Part shown: in pieces, positions 1 to 9,684 of the stretch
Layout: every line of letters starts with the position of its first letter
Position numbering within the stretch: the stretch's first letter is position 1
Assembly (NCBI GenBank): GCA_017405595.1
Contig: JAFRAC010000026.1
Span: 215,558-279,557, forward strand
DNA from: Thermoguttaceae bacterium
Lineage (GTDB): Bacteria; Planctomycetota; Planctomycetia; Pirellulales; Thermoguttaceae
Direction of reading: 5' to 3'
Length of the DNA: 64,000 bases
Translations under genes and position numbers: made by a program
Notes under the pieces: generated by a model
The model's input: only the letters and a program-made list of their open reading frames with translations
The model's database searches: none
What the model was told of the DNA's origin: nothing

Positions 1-349
1 TCTCTTTGATTCCCTGAAACCCGATCCCGTCCTGATCGAGCGGAATGGCGTCGACCGAAGCGATCAGAAGCGCGAACGGCTTAAAGGTGAAAAGCTGTTT
101 GCGCGCCAGGTAATTCATCCGCCGCCAAACCCCCACGCCGATCGCAGGAGGGTCGAGAAACGACTGATGGTTCGAAACGACCAGAACCGGACCTTTCCGC
201 GGAATGTTGCGGCGCCCTTTGTGGCGGGCGCGGAAGAGGATTTTGATTGTCAGCAGGCAGAAGAACCAGCAGAAGTGGTACCACGCATTATGCCGCCACG
301 TCACGTGACGCTGGCGGCGGCGGGGCGAATTTTGGGGGGATTCGGACAT
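1..349 (-). CDS. plsC: 1-acyl-sn-glycerol-3-phosphate acyltransferase (PlsC family), 3' end outside window
   Basis: Partial gene read on the minus strand from ATG at 349; its C-terminal part lies beyond base 1, leaving 116 visible residues. PlsC enzymes acylate lysophosphatidate to phosphatidate at the membrane. The family block I is visible as NHQSFLDP (HX4D, residues 61-66), preceded by a hydrophobic segment (about 23-38) and the typical RRNIPRKGPVLVVSN lead-in, and followed by AIPLDQDG in the position of block II. It lies 28 bp downstream of the zinc-ribbon membrane gene and probably closes the same operon. The N-terminal 15 residues are arginine rich. The family call is secure; the exact acyl acceptor is inferred. 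Confidence 0.85.
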   Translation of the reverse strand, partial: MSESPQNSPRRRQRHVTWRHNAWYHFCWFFCLLTIKILFRARHKGRRNIPRKGPVLVVSNHQSFLDPPAIGVGVWRRMNYLARKQLFTFKPFALLIASVDAIPLDQDGIGFQGIKE

Positions 350-377
350 TCTCAAATACACCTTCTACGGCGGGAAT

Positions 378-1262
378 TTATCTTCGGCGGCGCACGGCGG
401 TCGGGTCGGGGGCGTTCGCGTCGAGTTTGGGACGTCTGGCGGGCCGGCGCGCGGCGGGAGCGGCATCTTCGGATTGGCCGGAGTCCGCGTCATCTCCGGC
501 GGCCGGCGCGGCTTCTTCCCCCTCGCCGGCAGAACGTTCGCCCGGGCCGGAAACAGCGGCGGGGACCGCCCGGCGCATCTCATGCCGCTGCCAGATCCAG
601 CCCCCTTCGGCATTGAACATTAAACCGCGCAGAAGGATCACTGCCAGGAGAAAAACAACGGCAACCGCCAGCGAGTCGGTGAAATCCATATCGAAAATGA
701 CGACCGGCACAAAGGCGGCGAAAAGGGCGATCGGAATAAGATAGACCAGCGCCATTCCCCCCGGATTCATATACAGAAGAATCAGCTCGTAAACGAGCCA
801 GAGAGCCACGAAAACCGCAGCGCCGGCAATCGACTTTTTGCCGAGTTCCCCGCCGAGAAAGATCTCCAGATCGTCCGGATCGCGGAACGTCATGTAGCCG
901 TATTTCATCAGCGGAAACGCCACCGCCAGTCCGAGCAAAATGCCGACCGGAACCGCCAGATAGGGCATGTGCACAAAGTGGAAGAACAGCGCGACCGCCA
1001 AAACCGCCGCAAAAACGCCCAGGTTCACCAAAAGCGCGTGTCCGGTAAAGGAGTAGCTCTTCTGTTCAATGGGACGGACATGATCGGGATTATGAACCTT
1101 CTTTCCGTCAACCACCATCTCGTCGGGGCTGACGATCGTTACGTTCGCTTTCGGGATTTCGATGATATGGCCGCACTTGGGGCACGGACCTTTCTTCCCG
1201 GCGAACCGGTCGCTCACCTCGAACTGGGTCATGCAGCCCGGGCATATCACATGGATCGACAT
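378..1262 (-). CDS. zinc-ribbon multi-pass membrane protein of unknown function
   Basis: 294 residues. The N-terminus carries a four-cysteine zinc ribbon (CPGC near residue 8, CPKC near residue 27) of the MJ0042-like kind that planctomycetes often place in front of membrane domains. Five hydrophobic segments follow (about 75-96, 101-121, 142-165, 169-190 and 197-216), then a Pro/Ala/Arg-rich cytoplasmic-looking tail. No catalytic motif is recognisable. It sits 23 bp after pfkA and 28 bp before plsC, so it is probably co-transcribed with glycolytic and lipid genes, which does not by itself give a function. Confidence 0.75.
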   Translation of the reverse strand: MSIHVICPGCMTQFEVSDRFAGKKGPCPKCGHIIEIPKANVTIVSPDEMVVDGKKVHNPDHVRPIEQKSYSFTGHALLVNLGVFAAVLAVALFFHFVHMPYLAVPVGILLGLAVAFPLMKYGYMTFRDPDDLEIFLGGELGKKSIAGAAVFVALWLVYELILLYMNPGGMALVYLIPIALFAAFVPVVIFDMDFTDSLAVAVVFLLAVILLRGLMFNAEGGWIWQRHEMRRAVPAAVSGPGERSAGEGEEAAPAAGDDADSGQSEDAAPAARRPARRPKLDANAPDPTAVRRRR

Positions 1263-1285
1263 TTGTATCCCCCTGTCCTCTTGTC

Positions 1286-2275
1286 TCAGGTCGACAGCGC
1301 GTCGAGCAGATGCATCATTCCGTCTGTCAGCTCGCGGTGGCTCGCAATCACCTCTTCAAGCGGCGAGAGTTTCAGTTTGCTGTTGATGTAGCCGACCATC
1401 TTCCCCGATTCGCCGTGCTGGATCGCCTCGATCGCGCCGACGCCGAGAACCGCCGCCAGAAGCCGGTCGCCGGGACAGGGAGTCCCCCCCCGCTGAACGT
1501 GTCCCAAAACGACCACACGCATTTCGTAGGGGCTTCCCCCCTCCTTGAGGGCGTTCATCATGTTATACGCGCCCCCCATATCGTCCCCTTCGGCGACAAC
1601 CATGACCATCGAGCGCTTCCCCAGCTCGCGGTAGTACTTGAGCTTTTCAACGATCTTCGGAATGTCGGTCGGTATCTCGGGCACCGCGACGATCTCGCAT
1701 CCGCCGGCGACCGCCGTCCGGAGCGCCAGGTCGCCGCAGTGCCGGCCCATCACTTCGACGATGAACATCATATCGTGGCTGCCGGCGGTGTCGCGGAGCT
1801 TGTCGATCGCCTCGACCGCCGTCTGAATCGCCGTCGGGAACCCGATCGTCGCATCGGTGCCGAGCACGTCATTGTCGATCGTGCCGGGGATCCCGATAAC
1901 CTGGCCTTTCCACTGCCGGGTCAGGTCGAGCGCGCCGGTGAGCGAACCGTTCCCGCCGATCACAATCAGCGCGTCGAAATGATGCCGGGTCAGAATTTCG
2001 GCGGCCCGGGCCGGGCCGTCCGGTTTGGAGTAATCGGCGCTGCGGCTGCTGTGCAGGATCGTCCCGCCGCGGCTTGTCAGACCCGAAACCTCGCGGATTC
2101 CCAGGACGTTATATCGGCCGCCGCCGTCGAAAAAATCTGCGTCCAGAAGTCCCTGATAGCCGTGGCGGATCCCGACCACCTCGTGGCGATACAGGCCCGA
2201 CGCGCGGACAATGGCGCGGATACATGGATTCATTCCGGGCGAGTCGCCGCCGCTGCACAAAACTCCGATTCTCAT
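1286..2275 (-). CDS. pfkA: 6-phosphofructokinase
   Basis: 329 residues from ATG 2275, chosen over the longer reading frame because an AGGGGG ribosome-binding site lies just upstream and the protein then begins MRIGVLCSGGDSPGMN like the family. It phosphorylates fructose 6-phosphate to the 1,6-bisphosphate. Visible motifs: GGDSPGMN (9-16), the catalytic loop PGTIDND (130-136, base Asp134) and VEVMGRHCG for substrate binding. Gly at the third position of GGNGS (107-111) and Gly131 rather than Lys indicate ATP rather than pyrophosphate use. Odd: the usual GGDGS aspartate, a magnesium ligand, is Asn109 here. It lies 31 bp downstream of a PfkB-family gene. Confidence 0.9.
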   Translation of the reverse strand: MRIGVLCSGGDSPGMNPCIRAIVRASGLYRHEVVGIRHGYQGLLDADFFDGGGRYNVLGIREVSGLTSRGGTILHSSRSADYSKPDGPARAAEILTRHHFDALIVIGGNGSLTGALDLTRQWKGQVIGIPGTIDNDVLGTDATIGFPTAIQTAVEAIDKLRDTAGSHDMMFIVEVMGRHCGDLALRTAVAGGCEIVAVPEIPTDIPKIVEKLKYYRELGKRSMVMVVAEGDDMGGAYNMMNALKEGGSPYEMRVVVLGHVQRGGTPCPGDRLLAAVLGVGAIEAIQHGESGKMVGYINSKLKLSPLEEVIASHRELTDGMMHLLDALST

Positions 2276-2306
2276 TAGGTTATTCCCCCTGTTTTTTCGG
2301 TTGTGT

Positions 2307-3269
2307 TTAAAGTTCCTGATATTCCAGTCTGTGTTCCGCCAGGAACGCTTCGGACTCGGCTTTGGTGAAAACCGATTCGGTCGCGCTGACATGACGGACA
2401 GCGCTCATCCCCTGCGCGCCGGCGCGGTTCATGAGCGTCAGCGGATCGTCCCCGGCCAGAAGCCCCGCCACAAATCCGGCGGCGAACGCGTCGCCCGAGC
2501 CGGTGCCGCCGATGAACTCGGTTTTAAAGATGCCGGTTCGGAATTTCGCCGCGTCGGAATAGTAGAGCGAACCGGCCTCGCCGCAGGTAATCACCGCGCA
2601 TCGGGCGCCGGCGTCGAGGAAGAATTTCGCCTGCTCGACCGGATCGGTCAGACCGGTAACCGCCTCTCCCTCGTCGTTGTTCGGCATGAAATAGTCGACG
2701 TGGGGAAGAAGAGGTTTGATGACGTCCCAGTAGGGGCGTTTGCCGTAGAGTACCAGGTCGAGAATCGTTTTGCCGCCCCGTTCCCGGAACCGGCGGAGGA
2801 ACTCAGCGGTCTCGGGCTTTTCGAGTTCGGGCATCATCAGATAGCCGCCCAGATAGAAGACCTCGGCCTCTTCGGCCCATGCCGCGGGAATGTCGGCGAT
2901 CGAAAACGAGGCGTTTGCGCCGGTCGTGCTGACGAAACGGCGGTCTTCGCCGGTAACGTTGATGATGAGCGAAATGCCGGGACAGGAGTTTGAAATACGC
3001 CGAAGCCCCGACACGTCGACGAACGGCGCGTCGAGCGAACGGACGACGAAATCGCTGAACGAATCGTCCCCCACGCTGCCGCAGAGCCCGGTCGGAATTT
3101 CAAGGCGCGAAAGATTCAGCGCCACGTTCGAGGCGCACCCGCCCAGGGTCAGAACGACCCCTTCGGTCTGAACCAGTTCGCCCGGCCGGGGGCAGTGGGA
3201 AATCGGCACGCAGCCGACATCGGCGAAAAGGATGCCGGCCGAAAGACAGCGATGTTTACCGGTGGTCAT
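2307..3269 (-). CDS. PfkB-family (ribokinase-like) carbohydrate kinase
   Basis: About 320 residues. ATG 3269 is preferred because AAAGG lies nine bases upstream; the alternative ATG at 3287 abuts the stop of the preceding gene and has no ribosome-binding site. The ribokinase fold is shown by the N-terminal LGGCASNVALNLSRL substrate-side motif and the C-terminal GTGSGDAFAAGF signature, whose Asp is the catalytic base and whose GSGD forms the anion hole. The family phosphorylates sugars or nucleosides with ATP; the substrate cannot be read from the sequence. Position between a permease gene and pfkA suggests sugar catabolism. Confidence 0.85.
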   Translation of the reverse strand: MTTGKHRCLSAGILFADVGCVPISHCPRPGELVQTEGVVLTLGGCASNVALNLSRLEIPTGLCGSVGDDSFSDFVVRSLDAPFVDVSGLRRISNSCPGISLIINVTGEDRRFVSTTGANASFSIADIPAAWAEEAEVFYLGGYLMMPELEKPETAEFLRRFRERGGKTILDLVLYGKRPYWDVIKPLLPHVDYFMPNNDEGEAVTGLTDPVEQAKFFLDAGARCAVITCGEAGSLYYSDAAKFRTGIFKTEFIGGTGSGDAFAAGFVAGLLAGDDPLTLMNRAGAQGMSAVRHVSATESVFTKAESEAFLAEHRLEYQEL

Positions 3270-3287
3270 TGGAGAATTGCCTTTCAT

Positions 3288-4709
3288 TCAATCAGAAGAT
3301 GACGGAGTCGGCGCGGGAGGGGGAAGCGCCGGCTTCTGTTCCGGGGATGCGGGAGGACGGCCCGCCATGAGAACGGCGATCCAACGGGTCTCATCGAACT
3401 GCGAAAGGATGATTTTGCAGATCACCGCCAGCGGGGGGGAAAGGAACATGCCGACCGAGCCCAAGAGCGCGCCCCAGACAATCAGGGAGAGAAGGACGAC
3501 CAATGCGGAAATTCCCAGACCGTCCCCCAGCAGTTTCGGCTCCAGAAAATAGCCGATAATACAGTTGATCAGGAGATACCCCAGGATTACCGCAAAAATG
3601 GTTCCGCGTCCCTTGTCGGCAACGGCGATGAGGACCGGCGGAATCGCGGCAACAATCGAGCCGATGTTCGGAATGAAATTCAGGAAGAAGGCCAGAAGCC
3701 CCCACAGGGCCCAGTACTCGATCTCCGTCGCCAGGAGAAGAATCATGACCGAAACGGCGACAATCGCACTGACGACGGTTTTGATGGTCATGTATTTGCG
3801 GATCATCGCGACCGTCGAGATGACGCGTTCGTTCTCCTGGTCGCCGATTGCCGCTTTCACCTTTTCGGGAAGATGGATGGCCTCAACAAGCATGAAGACG
3901 AGGAGGAGCACAACCAAAAAAATCATGCTGACAAACGACATGAGCATGCCGAGTCCGTCGATGAAATACCGGTAGATCATCTTCATGCTGACCTGAATCA
4001 CTTTTTCAGGCGCTTCCTGAATGTTCACCGGGGGAAGAACCTCGTCCTCCTCATCCGGAATCAGCCCAAGATGAGGGGAGAAGACAAGGTCGGCGGAGGA
4101 TTCGCCGGCGGGAAAATCCCCTGCACCGGCAGCGGCCTGATCTTCGGCCTCTTCCGGCGCCGGCAGCGCGGGACGCGTTTCCTGAACCGGTTCGTCCAGG
4201 CTCGGTTCGTCGTCATTCTTTTCGAGGAACGGAATAAAATCGAAAATCTCTTTCAGCTCGATGTTCCGTTTGATCAGCGCGTTGTTCGACTTGATCACGA
4301 CTTCGCTAAACGAGTTCCAGTAATCGGGGAACCTCTTCGAGAACTGAGCCAGCTGCGTCGACAGAACCATCACCAGCATCGAGCTGAAGAAAATCACAAA
4401 ACAGGCAATCACGATTACGGCGCCGACGCGCGAGAACCTGATTCCGAAAATGCCCCGTTCGCGCATATACGCGTAGAACGAATAGAGGATGACGGCAAAA
4501 AAGGCGGCGATGAAGATCGGGGTCAGCACACTCCGGGCCAGGTGGATCCCGGTCAGAATGGCAATGATCGAAATTGCGATGATCCCGTAGTTCGCCAGCC
4601 TCCTCTGACCGGTCAGGAAGGTCTCCTGCTGCGCAATCTGTTCGAGAGGTAACTTTTCGCCCGGCTCCCGCTCGGCGGCGGGGCGGGAATCGTTTTTTGA
4701 GTCGGACAT
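3288..4709 (-). CDS. AI-2E family transporter / PerM-type permease
   Basis: 473 residues, a polytopic inner-membrane protein of the UPF0118 family (TqsA, YdiK, PerM). Two N-terminal hydrophobic segments (about 40-60, 63-82), a further segment near 105, then a long acidic, Pro/Glu-rich hydrophilic insert (about residues 170-235) and a C-terminal cluster of segments including the family-typical ALWGLLAFFLNFIPNIGS and PPVLIAVAD stretch. Family members export small molecules such as autoinducer-2 or act in Na+/H+ exchange; the substrate here is unknown. First gene of the 4709-1 minus-strand operon with a good promoter upstream. The acidic periplasmic-looking insert is longer than in E. coli homologues. 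Confidence 0.85.
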   Translation of the reverse strand: MSDSKNDSRPAAEREPGEKLPLEQIAQQETFLTGQRRLANYGIIAISIIAILTGIHLARSVLTPIFIAAFFAVILYSFYAYMRERGIFGIRFSRVGAVIVIACFVIFFSSMLVMVLSTQLAQFSKRFPDYWNSFSEVVIKSNNALIKRNIELKEIFDFIPFLEKNDDEPSLDEPVQETRPALPAPEEAEDQAAAGAGDFPAGESSADLVFSPHLGLIPDEEDEVLPPVNIQEAPEKVIQVSMKMIYRYFIDGLGMLMSFVSMIFLVVLLLVFMLVEAIHLPEKVKAAIGDQENERVISTVAMIRKYMTIKTVVSAIVAVSVMILLLATEIEYWALWGLLAFFLNFIPNIGSIVAAIPPVLIAVADKGRGTIFAVILGYLLINCIIGYFLEPKLLGDGLGISALVVLLSLIVWGALLGSVGMFLSPPLAVICKIILSQFDETRWIAVLMAGRPPASPEQKPALPPPAPTPSSSD

Positions 4710-4753
4710 GAAAACAGAATTCTCCGGCTGTACTGTCGGTTAAATACCCCTTC

Positions 4754-4782
4754 ATTTTACCGTCTCGGCCTGAAAGTGGCAA
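4754..4782 (-). promoter_or_regulatory. sigma70-type promoter for the permease-pfkB-pfkA operon
   Basis: On the minus strand TTGCCA (4782-4777), a 17-base spacer and TAAAAT (4759-4754) precede the ATG at 4709 by about 40 bases. Match to consensus is five of six at both boxes. Experimental support is absent. Confidence 0.5.
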
Positions 4783-4807
4783 CATCGCTCCGGGGAAGAG
4801 CGGGCCG

Positions 4808-4848
4808 AAAAAAACCGAAAGAAGAATGAACATTCCTCTTTCGGTTTT
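4808..4848 (-). terminator. intrinsic terminator of the nqr operon
   Basis: Long inverted repeat, 4811-4828 pairing with 4831-4848 with one mismatch, followed on the minus strand by seven T residues (4814-4808). It lies 29 bases after the nqrF stop codon, so it closes the six-gene operon and separates it from the permease promoter. Confidence 0.85.
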
Positions 4849-4877
4849 CAGTCGTTCGGACGGCCGAAACGGCGGGA

Positions 4878-6104
4878 TCAGCCGCCGAAATCGTCGAAGA
4901 AGATGCTGTCCCGCTCAACGCCGACCGAGTCGAGCATTTTAAGCGCGGAACTGATCATCATCGGAGGACCGCACATGTAGTATTCGCAGTCTTCCGGCGC
5001 TTTATGGTCTTTCAGGTACTCGTCGTAAAGGACGTTGGCAATAAAGCCGGTGGAACCGGTCCAGTTGTCTTCGGGGAGCGGTTCCGAGAGGGCCAGGTGC
5101 CACGAGAAGTTCGGAAACTCGCGCGCCAGCGCCTCGAATTCCTCGACATAGAAGGCTTCGCGCAGGCTGCGGGCACCGTACCAGTACGAGATTTTCTGGG
5201 TCGCGCGGCGGTGCTTGAGCAGCTCGAAGACATGGGAACGAAGGGGCGCCATCCCCGCGCCGCCGCCGATATAGACCTTTTCGGCGGGGGTGTCGCGGAC
5301 AAAGAATTCACCGTAAGGGCCGCTGATCGTGACTTTATCGCCCGGTTTCAGGCTGAAAATGTAGGAGGACATGATCCCCGGAGGAACGTTCGGCTGGCGC
5401 GGCGGAGGCGAGGCGATACGGACGTTGAGCATGACCATCCCCTTCTCTTCGGGATAGTTCGCCATCGAATAGGCACGCATCGCCGGCTCCTTTAAGACGC
5501 TGCGGTAACGCCAGAGGTTGAACTTGTCCCAGTCGCCGCGATACTCTTCGGGAATATCGTAATCTTTGTAGGAGATGTCGTACGGGGGGCACTCGATCTG
5601 GATATAGCCGCCCGCCTTGAAATCGACGTTTTCCCCTTCGGGCAGATCGAGGACGAGTTCCTTAATGAAGGTTGAAACGTTGTTGTTCGAGCGAACGGTC
5701 GCTTCCCACTTCTTCACCGAGAAAATCTCGGGCGGAATCTCAATCTGCATGTCCTGCTTGACCGGGCACTGGCAAGCCAGGCGCGTGCCGAGCTTGACCT
5801 CTTTACGCGTCATATGGCCGAGTTCGGTCGGCAGAATGTCGCCGCCGCCGCTCAAGACCCGTACTTTACACTGACCGCAGGTTCCGCCGCCGCCGCACGC
5901 CGAGGGAACGAAAATATTGACGTTCGCCAGCGTGTGGAGGAGTTTGCCGCCGGAAGGAACCGAAACGGCTTTGCTCGCGTCGTCGTTGATGTTGATCGTA
6001 ACATTTCCGGCGGGAACCAGAATCGCCTTCGCGGAAAGGATGACCGCCACCAGAAGGAGGACGATCGCGGTAAAGGCAATAACGCCCGATAAAACAACTC
6101 CCAT
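4878..6104 (-). CDS. nqrF: Na+-translocating NADH:quinone reductase subunit F
   Basis: 408 residues. NqrF is the NADH entry subunit of the sodium-pumping Na+-NQR complex in the cytoplasmic membrane. An N-terminal membrane helix (about 5-28) is followed by a plant-type 2Fe-2S ferredoxin domain with ligands Cys70, Cys76, Cys79 and Cys111, the same spacing as in Vibrio. The C-terminal ferredoxin-NADP reductase part shows the FAD motif RAYSMANYP, the nucleotide motif [12 protein letters not shown] and the terminal [10 protein letters not shown]. Last gene of nqrABCDEF, 79 bp after nqrE and directly before a strong terminator. Length and motif set are complete. Confidence 0.97.
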   Translation of the reverse strand: MGVVLSGVIAFTAIVLLLVAVILSAKAILVPAGNVTININDDASKAVSVPSGGKLLHTLANVNIFVPSACGGGGTCGQCKVRVLSGGGDILPTELGHMTRKEVKLGTRLACQCPVKQDMQIEIPPEIFSVKKWEATVRSNNNVSTFIKELVLDLPEGENVDFKAGGYIQIECPPYDISYKDYDIPEEYRGDWDKFNLWRYRSVLKEPAMRAYSMANYPEEKGMVMLNVRIASPPPRQPNVPPGIMSSYIFSLKPGDKVTISGPYGEFFVRDTPAEKVYIGGGAGMAPLRSHVFELLKHRRATQKISYWYGARSLREAFYVEEFEALAREFPNFSWHLALSEPLPEDNWTGSTGFIANVLYDEYLKDHKAPEDCEYYMCGPPMMISSALKMLDSVGVERDSIFFDDFGG

Positions 6105-6183
6105 AATAAATCCCTTGCTATTTCAAGCGATTGCAGCCAGAAGGCTTTCTTCGTTTATTCTTTTAACTTTCCGTTCGGGGGAA

Positions 6184-6795
6184 TCACATCCCGGAGAAAC
6201 ACATGAACGCCATCGCCAGAAGGCCGACGGTCATGAAGACAATCCCGATCCCGCGGAGCCCGCGCGGCACGTGGCTGTATTCGAGCTTTTCCATGATCCC
6301 CGACAGAAGGACAATCGCGAACGCCCAGCCGAATCCGGAAAAGAGCCCGTAAAGGACGCTGTCCGAAAGGGTATAGTCGCGCTGTTCCATGAAGAGCGAG
6401 CCGCCCAAGATAGCGCAGTTGACCGTGATCAGAGGGAGAAAGATCCCCAGCGCGTTGTAGAGCGGAGGGAAGAAGCGGTCGAGGGTCATCTCGAGGATCT
6501 GAACCATCGCCGCGATCACGCCGATGAAGCAGATCAGCGTCAGGAACGAAAGATCGAGGTTCGCCAGGAAAGGTACCCCTGTCCAGGCGAGCGCGCCCTC
6601 TTTGAGGAAACGGTTCAGAATAATGTTGTTGACCGGAATCGTGATCGTCTGAACCACGATCACCGCCACACCGAGTCCGAGTGCGGTCTTGACCTTCTTG
6701 CCAAGCGCCAGGAACGAGCACATTCCCAGAAAGAGGGAAAGCGCCAGGTTTTGCGTAAAGACCGACTGGATAAACATGTCAATGATGTGCTGCAT
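6184..6795 (-). CDS. nqrE: Na+-NQR subunit E
   Basis: 203 residues, integral membrane subunit that together with NqrD forms the inverted-repeat core holding an intramembrane 2Fe-2S cluster and contributing to sodium passage. The start [26 protein letters not shown] is typical of NqrE/RnfA proteins and includes the conserved Cys near residue 26; a second conserved Cys lies in [12 protein letters not shown] near 120. Six hydrophobic segments can be traced. It follows nqrD by 75 bp in the canonical order. Confidence 0.96.
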   Translation of the reverse strand: MQHIIDMFIQSVFTQNLALSLFLGMCSFLALGKKVKTALGLGVAVIVVQTITIPVNNIILNRFLKEGALAWTGVPFLANLDLSFLTLICFIGVIAAMVQILEMTLDRFFPPLYNALGIFLPLITVNCAILGGSLFMEQRDYTLSDSVLYGLFSGFGWAFAIVLLSGIMEKLEYSHVPRGLRGIGIVFMTVGLLAMAFMCFSGM

Positions 6796-6870
6796 CGTAT
6801 CTGTCTCACTCTGAAATGACCGCGCGGAGCGGGTTTTTGATATTCTCTGGGGTAAGGGCTCCTATGGGGC

Positions 6871-7488
6871 TCACTCGGCCATGTCTTTTTTGATCGTCTT
6901 GACGATCCAGATGAAGGCGGCGATCAGGAAGAAGGCGCCCGGCGAGAGGACCAACAGGCCGTTCGGAACATACCAGCCGCCGGCACTGACCGTCTTCAGA
7001 ATCGGGAACCCCAGGAGAGAACCGGAACCGAAGAGTTCGCGGATCGAACCGACGCAGAGGAGAACCAGGCTGTAGCCCAGACCGTTCCCCAAACCGTCGA
7101 GCGCCGACTCGACCGGGTTGTGGGTGAGTGCGAACGCCTCGGTCCGCCCCATCACGATGCAGTTGGTGATGATCAGTCCGACGAACACCGAAAGCTCTTT
7201 GCTGATGTCGTAGGCGAACGCCTTGATAATCTGGTCGACCACGATCACCATCGTGGCGATGATCGTCATTTCAACGATCATGCGGATGCTTCCCGGAGTG
7301 ATCTTCCGAACGAGCGAAACGCCGATGTTCGAAAAGACCGTCACAAAGATAACCGCAAAACACATCGTGATCGTCGTCTGGAGCTTGGTCGTCACGGCCA
7401 GCGCCGAACAAATCCCCAGAACCTGAACCGCAACCGGGTTGTTCCGGACGATCGGGTCGATTAAGATTTTTTTCAGTTTCGGTGTCAT
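6871..7488 (-). CDS. nqrD: Na+-NQR subunit D
   Basis: 205 residues, polytopic NqrDE/RnfAE family protein. Conserved features are [15 protein letters not shown] near residue 20-35 and [17 protein letters not shown] near 105-121, each with the cysteine (Cys27, Cys112 region) thought to ligate the membrane-embedded iron-sulfur centre shared with NqrE. About six membrane segments. Canonical position between nqrC (61 bp upstream) and nqrE (75 bp downstream). Confidence 0.96.
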   Translation of the reverse strand: MTPKLKKILIDPIVRNNPVAVQVLGICSALAVTTKLQTTITMCFAVIFVTVFSNIGVSLVRKITPGSIRMIVEMTIIATMVIVVDQIIKAFAYDISKELSVFVGLIITNCIVMGRTEAFALTHNPVESALDGLGNGLGYSLVLLCVGSIRELFGSGSLLGFPILKTVSAGGWYVPNGLLVLSPGAFFLIAAFIWIVKTIKKDMAE

Positions 7489-7549
7489 TTTCTTCGTTAT
7501 TCCTTACGTCTGTTTCAGCAGAATGTTTCTTCTCTTTCGTGTTTCTGTG

Positions 7550-8341
7550 TTACTCGGCGGCGCCGGACTTCATCCTGGCCAGAAGGGGGCCGAACCCGTT
7601 TTCGCCGAGCCAGTAGGTGACCGTATTGTTGACGCCGTTGCAGGTCAGCGTGGCGCCCGAAAAACCGTCCACCTCGTATTGGGCATTCGGGTCGTCGGCC
7701 GAAACCGTCCCCTTCTTGAAATGGACCGCCGGTTTCCCGTCCTGGCCGTACGCCGTCTTGCCGGACCACTTGGCCATCTTATCGGGGTTCTGAACCTCAC
7801 CCCCCAGACCGGGCGTTTCGCCATGCTGGTAGAAGGTCAGGTTCTTGACCGTCGCCAGATCGCCGTCGAGCGCCAGGAACCCGTAGAGGGTCGACCAAAG
7901 ACCGCGTCCGTAGACAGGCAGGACGACCGACGAAACCTTTCCGGCATCGTCTTTGACCAGATAGACAACCGACTCGTTCGGGATGCGTTTGATCCCGGCG
8001 ATATCGGCCTTGGGAGAGATCTCGCTGCTGGCGGCGGGGTCTTTGAGCTGGCGCTCAATATCGAGCGTCTCCGGATCCGCCCCTTCAACCGTCTCGCCCG
8101 TTTTGGTATCGACGACAACCGGCTCAATCTTGGCATAGAGCTCTTTAACCTGGGCGGCCGAAGGTTTCGCGGCCAGTTCGACCAAGCCGGCGGCCTTCAG
8201 CACGTTGATCTGCTTGTCGAGCAGCATATTCTCTTTCTGCCTCTCTTTAAGCGAGGTTGCCGTCAGAGAGACCAGGATCGAGCAGACAAGGCAAATTGCC
8301 GCGGCCACTCCGAAAACTTTGAAAATGGAATCTTTTTCCAT
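7550..8341 (-). CDS. nqrC: Na+-NQR subunit C (covalent flavoprotein)
   Basis: 263 residues. One N-terminal membrane helix (about 8-30) anchors a periplasmic-side flavin domain. The flavinylation motif DGFSGATLT is present; Thr231 of SGAT is the expected FMN attachment residue transferred by ApbE. No apbE gene is visible in this window, so flavin transferase must be encoded elsewhere. Lies 62 bp after nqrB and 61 bp before nqrD, within the complete operon. Confidence 0.96.
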   Translation of the reverse strand: MEKDSIFKVFGVAAAICLVCSILVSLTATSLKERQKENMLLDKQINVLKAAGLVELAAKPSAAQVKELYAKIEPVVVDTKTGETVEGADPETLDIERQLKDPAASSEISPKADIAGIKRIPNESVVYLVKDDAGKVSSVVLPVYGRGLWSTLYGFLALDGDLATVKNLTFYQHGETPGLGGEVQNPDKMAKWSGKTAYGQDGKPAVHFKKGTVSADDPNAQYEVDGFSGATLTCNGVNNTVTYWLGENGFGPLLARMKSGAAE

Positions 8342-8403
8342 AGCTCTTTATTCCGTTCGATATCGTTAAGTCCGCTCACGGGGAGCGGCGGATGGTTTTT
8401 CTG

Positions 8404-9678
8404 TTATTTCGCCGCGAGACGCCGCTCTCTCCGCCTGACGTTCGCCTGCACCACAAACCAGTCGATCAGCGGCGCGCAGCAGTTCCCGAAGAGGATGGCA
8501 AGCATCGTCCCTTCGGGATAGGCGGGATTCAGGACACGGATGACAATGATCAGCGCGCCGATCAGAAGCCCGTAAATGTACTGCCCGATATGGGTCGATG
8601 CCGCACTGACCGGATCGGTCGCCATGAAGACCATCCCGAACGCGAACCCGCCAAGCACAAAATGCCAGAACGGGCCGAGGGTGAACGCCGCGTTCGTATC
8701 GCTCCCGGTAAAGTACAGGAGCGTGGCGAGTCCCATTCCGCCGACAGTCATGCTGAGCATGACGCGCCACGACGCGACCCCGACCACGATCAGAAAGAGC
8801 GCGCCGATCAGGCAGGCGATCGTCGAGGTTTCGCCGAACGAGCCGGGAATCGTTCCGATAAAGCAGCTGAGCATATCGTAGCCGTGCGAAGCGAGCCCAG
8901 CGACACCGCCGGCGGCCGGATCGGGATTCGTGGCGACGGCCAGCGGCGTGGCGCCGGTAAACCCGTCGATGTAATTCGTTGTCCAGACACGTTCACCCGA
9001 AATGGAACCGGCGTAAGCGAAGAAGAGGAACGCGCGGGCCACCAGTGCGGGGTTCAGGAAGTTCCGCCCCGTTCCGCCGAAGATCTCCTTGCCGATCACC
9101 GTTCCGAACGAGATGGCGACCACCACCTGCCAGAGCGGAATGTTCGGAGGACAGGTCAGGGGGAAGACGATCCCCGTCACGAAGAACCCTTCATTAATTT
9201 CGTGGTTATTGATTTTCGCGAAAAGGGTTTCCCACCCGATCCCGACAATCATCGTCACAATGTAGAGGGGGAGAAAATAGACGAGCCCGTGGATGATGTT
9301 CCCGACCACGTTCCACGGCGAGGCGCCGAACACGTTCAGAACCGGGCAAATGCCGTCGATCCAGTTCAGCACCGCGGCATGCCAGTCGCCCGAGGCCTGG
9401 ACCGCTCCGGCAAATTCCATCGCGCGGTTCGCCTGATAACCCACATTATAAAGCCCCATCACGACACACGGAATCAGCGCGTAGATGACGGTCATCATCA
9501 TCCGCTTGAAATCGTTGCAGTCGCGCACATGGCATTTCCCCTGCGCCTTGAGGTTCGGCGTAAAGAAGAACGTGTCGGCGGCTTCAAAGAGGGGGTATAT
9601 GAAATGGAACGGCCGGCCTTTGGCAAAGAAGGTTTTATCGACCGCTTCGAGGATTTTTTGAGCAAAACGGAGTTTCAT
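8404..9678 (-). CDS. nqrB: Na+-NQR subunit B
   Basis: 424 residues, the main membrane subunit, carrying a covalently bound FMN and riboflavin and implicated in sodium translocation. The N-terminal cytoplasmic arm contains NLKAQGKCHVRDCNDFKRMM; about ten hydrophobic segments follow. The flavinylation motif DGFTGATPLA places FMN on Thr244. Starts six bases after the nqrA stop, indicating translational coupling. Length is in the normal range of 410-430. Confidence 0.97.
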   Translation of the reverse strand: MKLRFAQKILEAVDKTFFAKGRPFHFIYPLFEAADTFFFTPNLKAQGKCHVRDCNDFKRMMMTVIYALIPCVVMGLYNVGYQANRAMEFAGAVQASGDWHAAVLNWIDGICPVLNVFGASPWNVVGNIIHGLVYFLPLYIVTMIVGIGWETLFAKINNHEINEGFFVTGIVFPLTCPPNIPLWQVVVAISFGTVIGKEIFGGTGRNFLNPALVARAFLFFAYAGSISGERVWTTNYIDGFTGATPLAVATNPDPAAGGVAGLASHGYDMLSCFIGTIPGSFGETSTIACLIGALFLIVVGVASWRVMLSMTVGGMGLATLLYFTGSDTNAAFTLGPFWHFVLGGFAFGMVFMATDPVSAASTHIGQYIYGLLIGALIIVIRVLNPAYPEGTMLAILFGNCCAPLIDWFVVQANVRRRERRLAAK

Positions 9679-9684
9679 CGCGGC

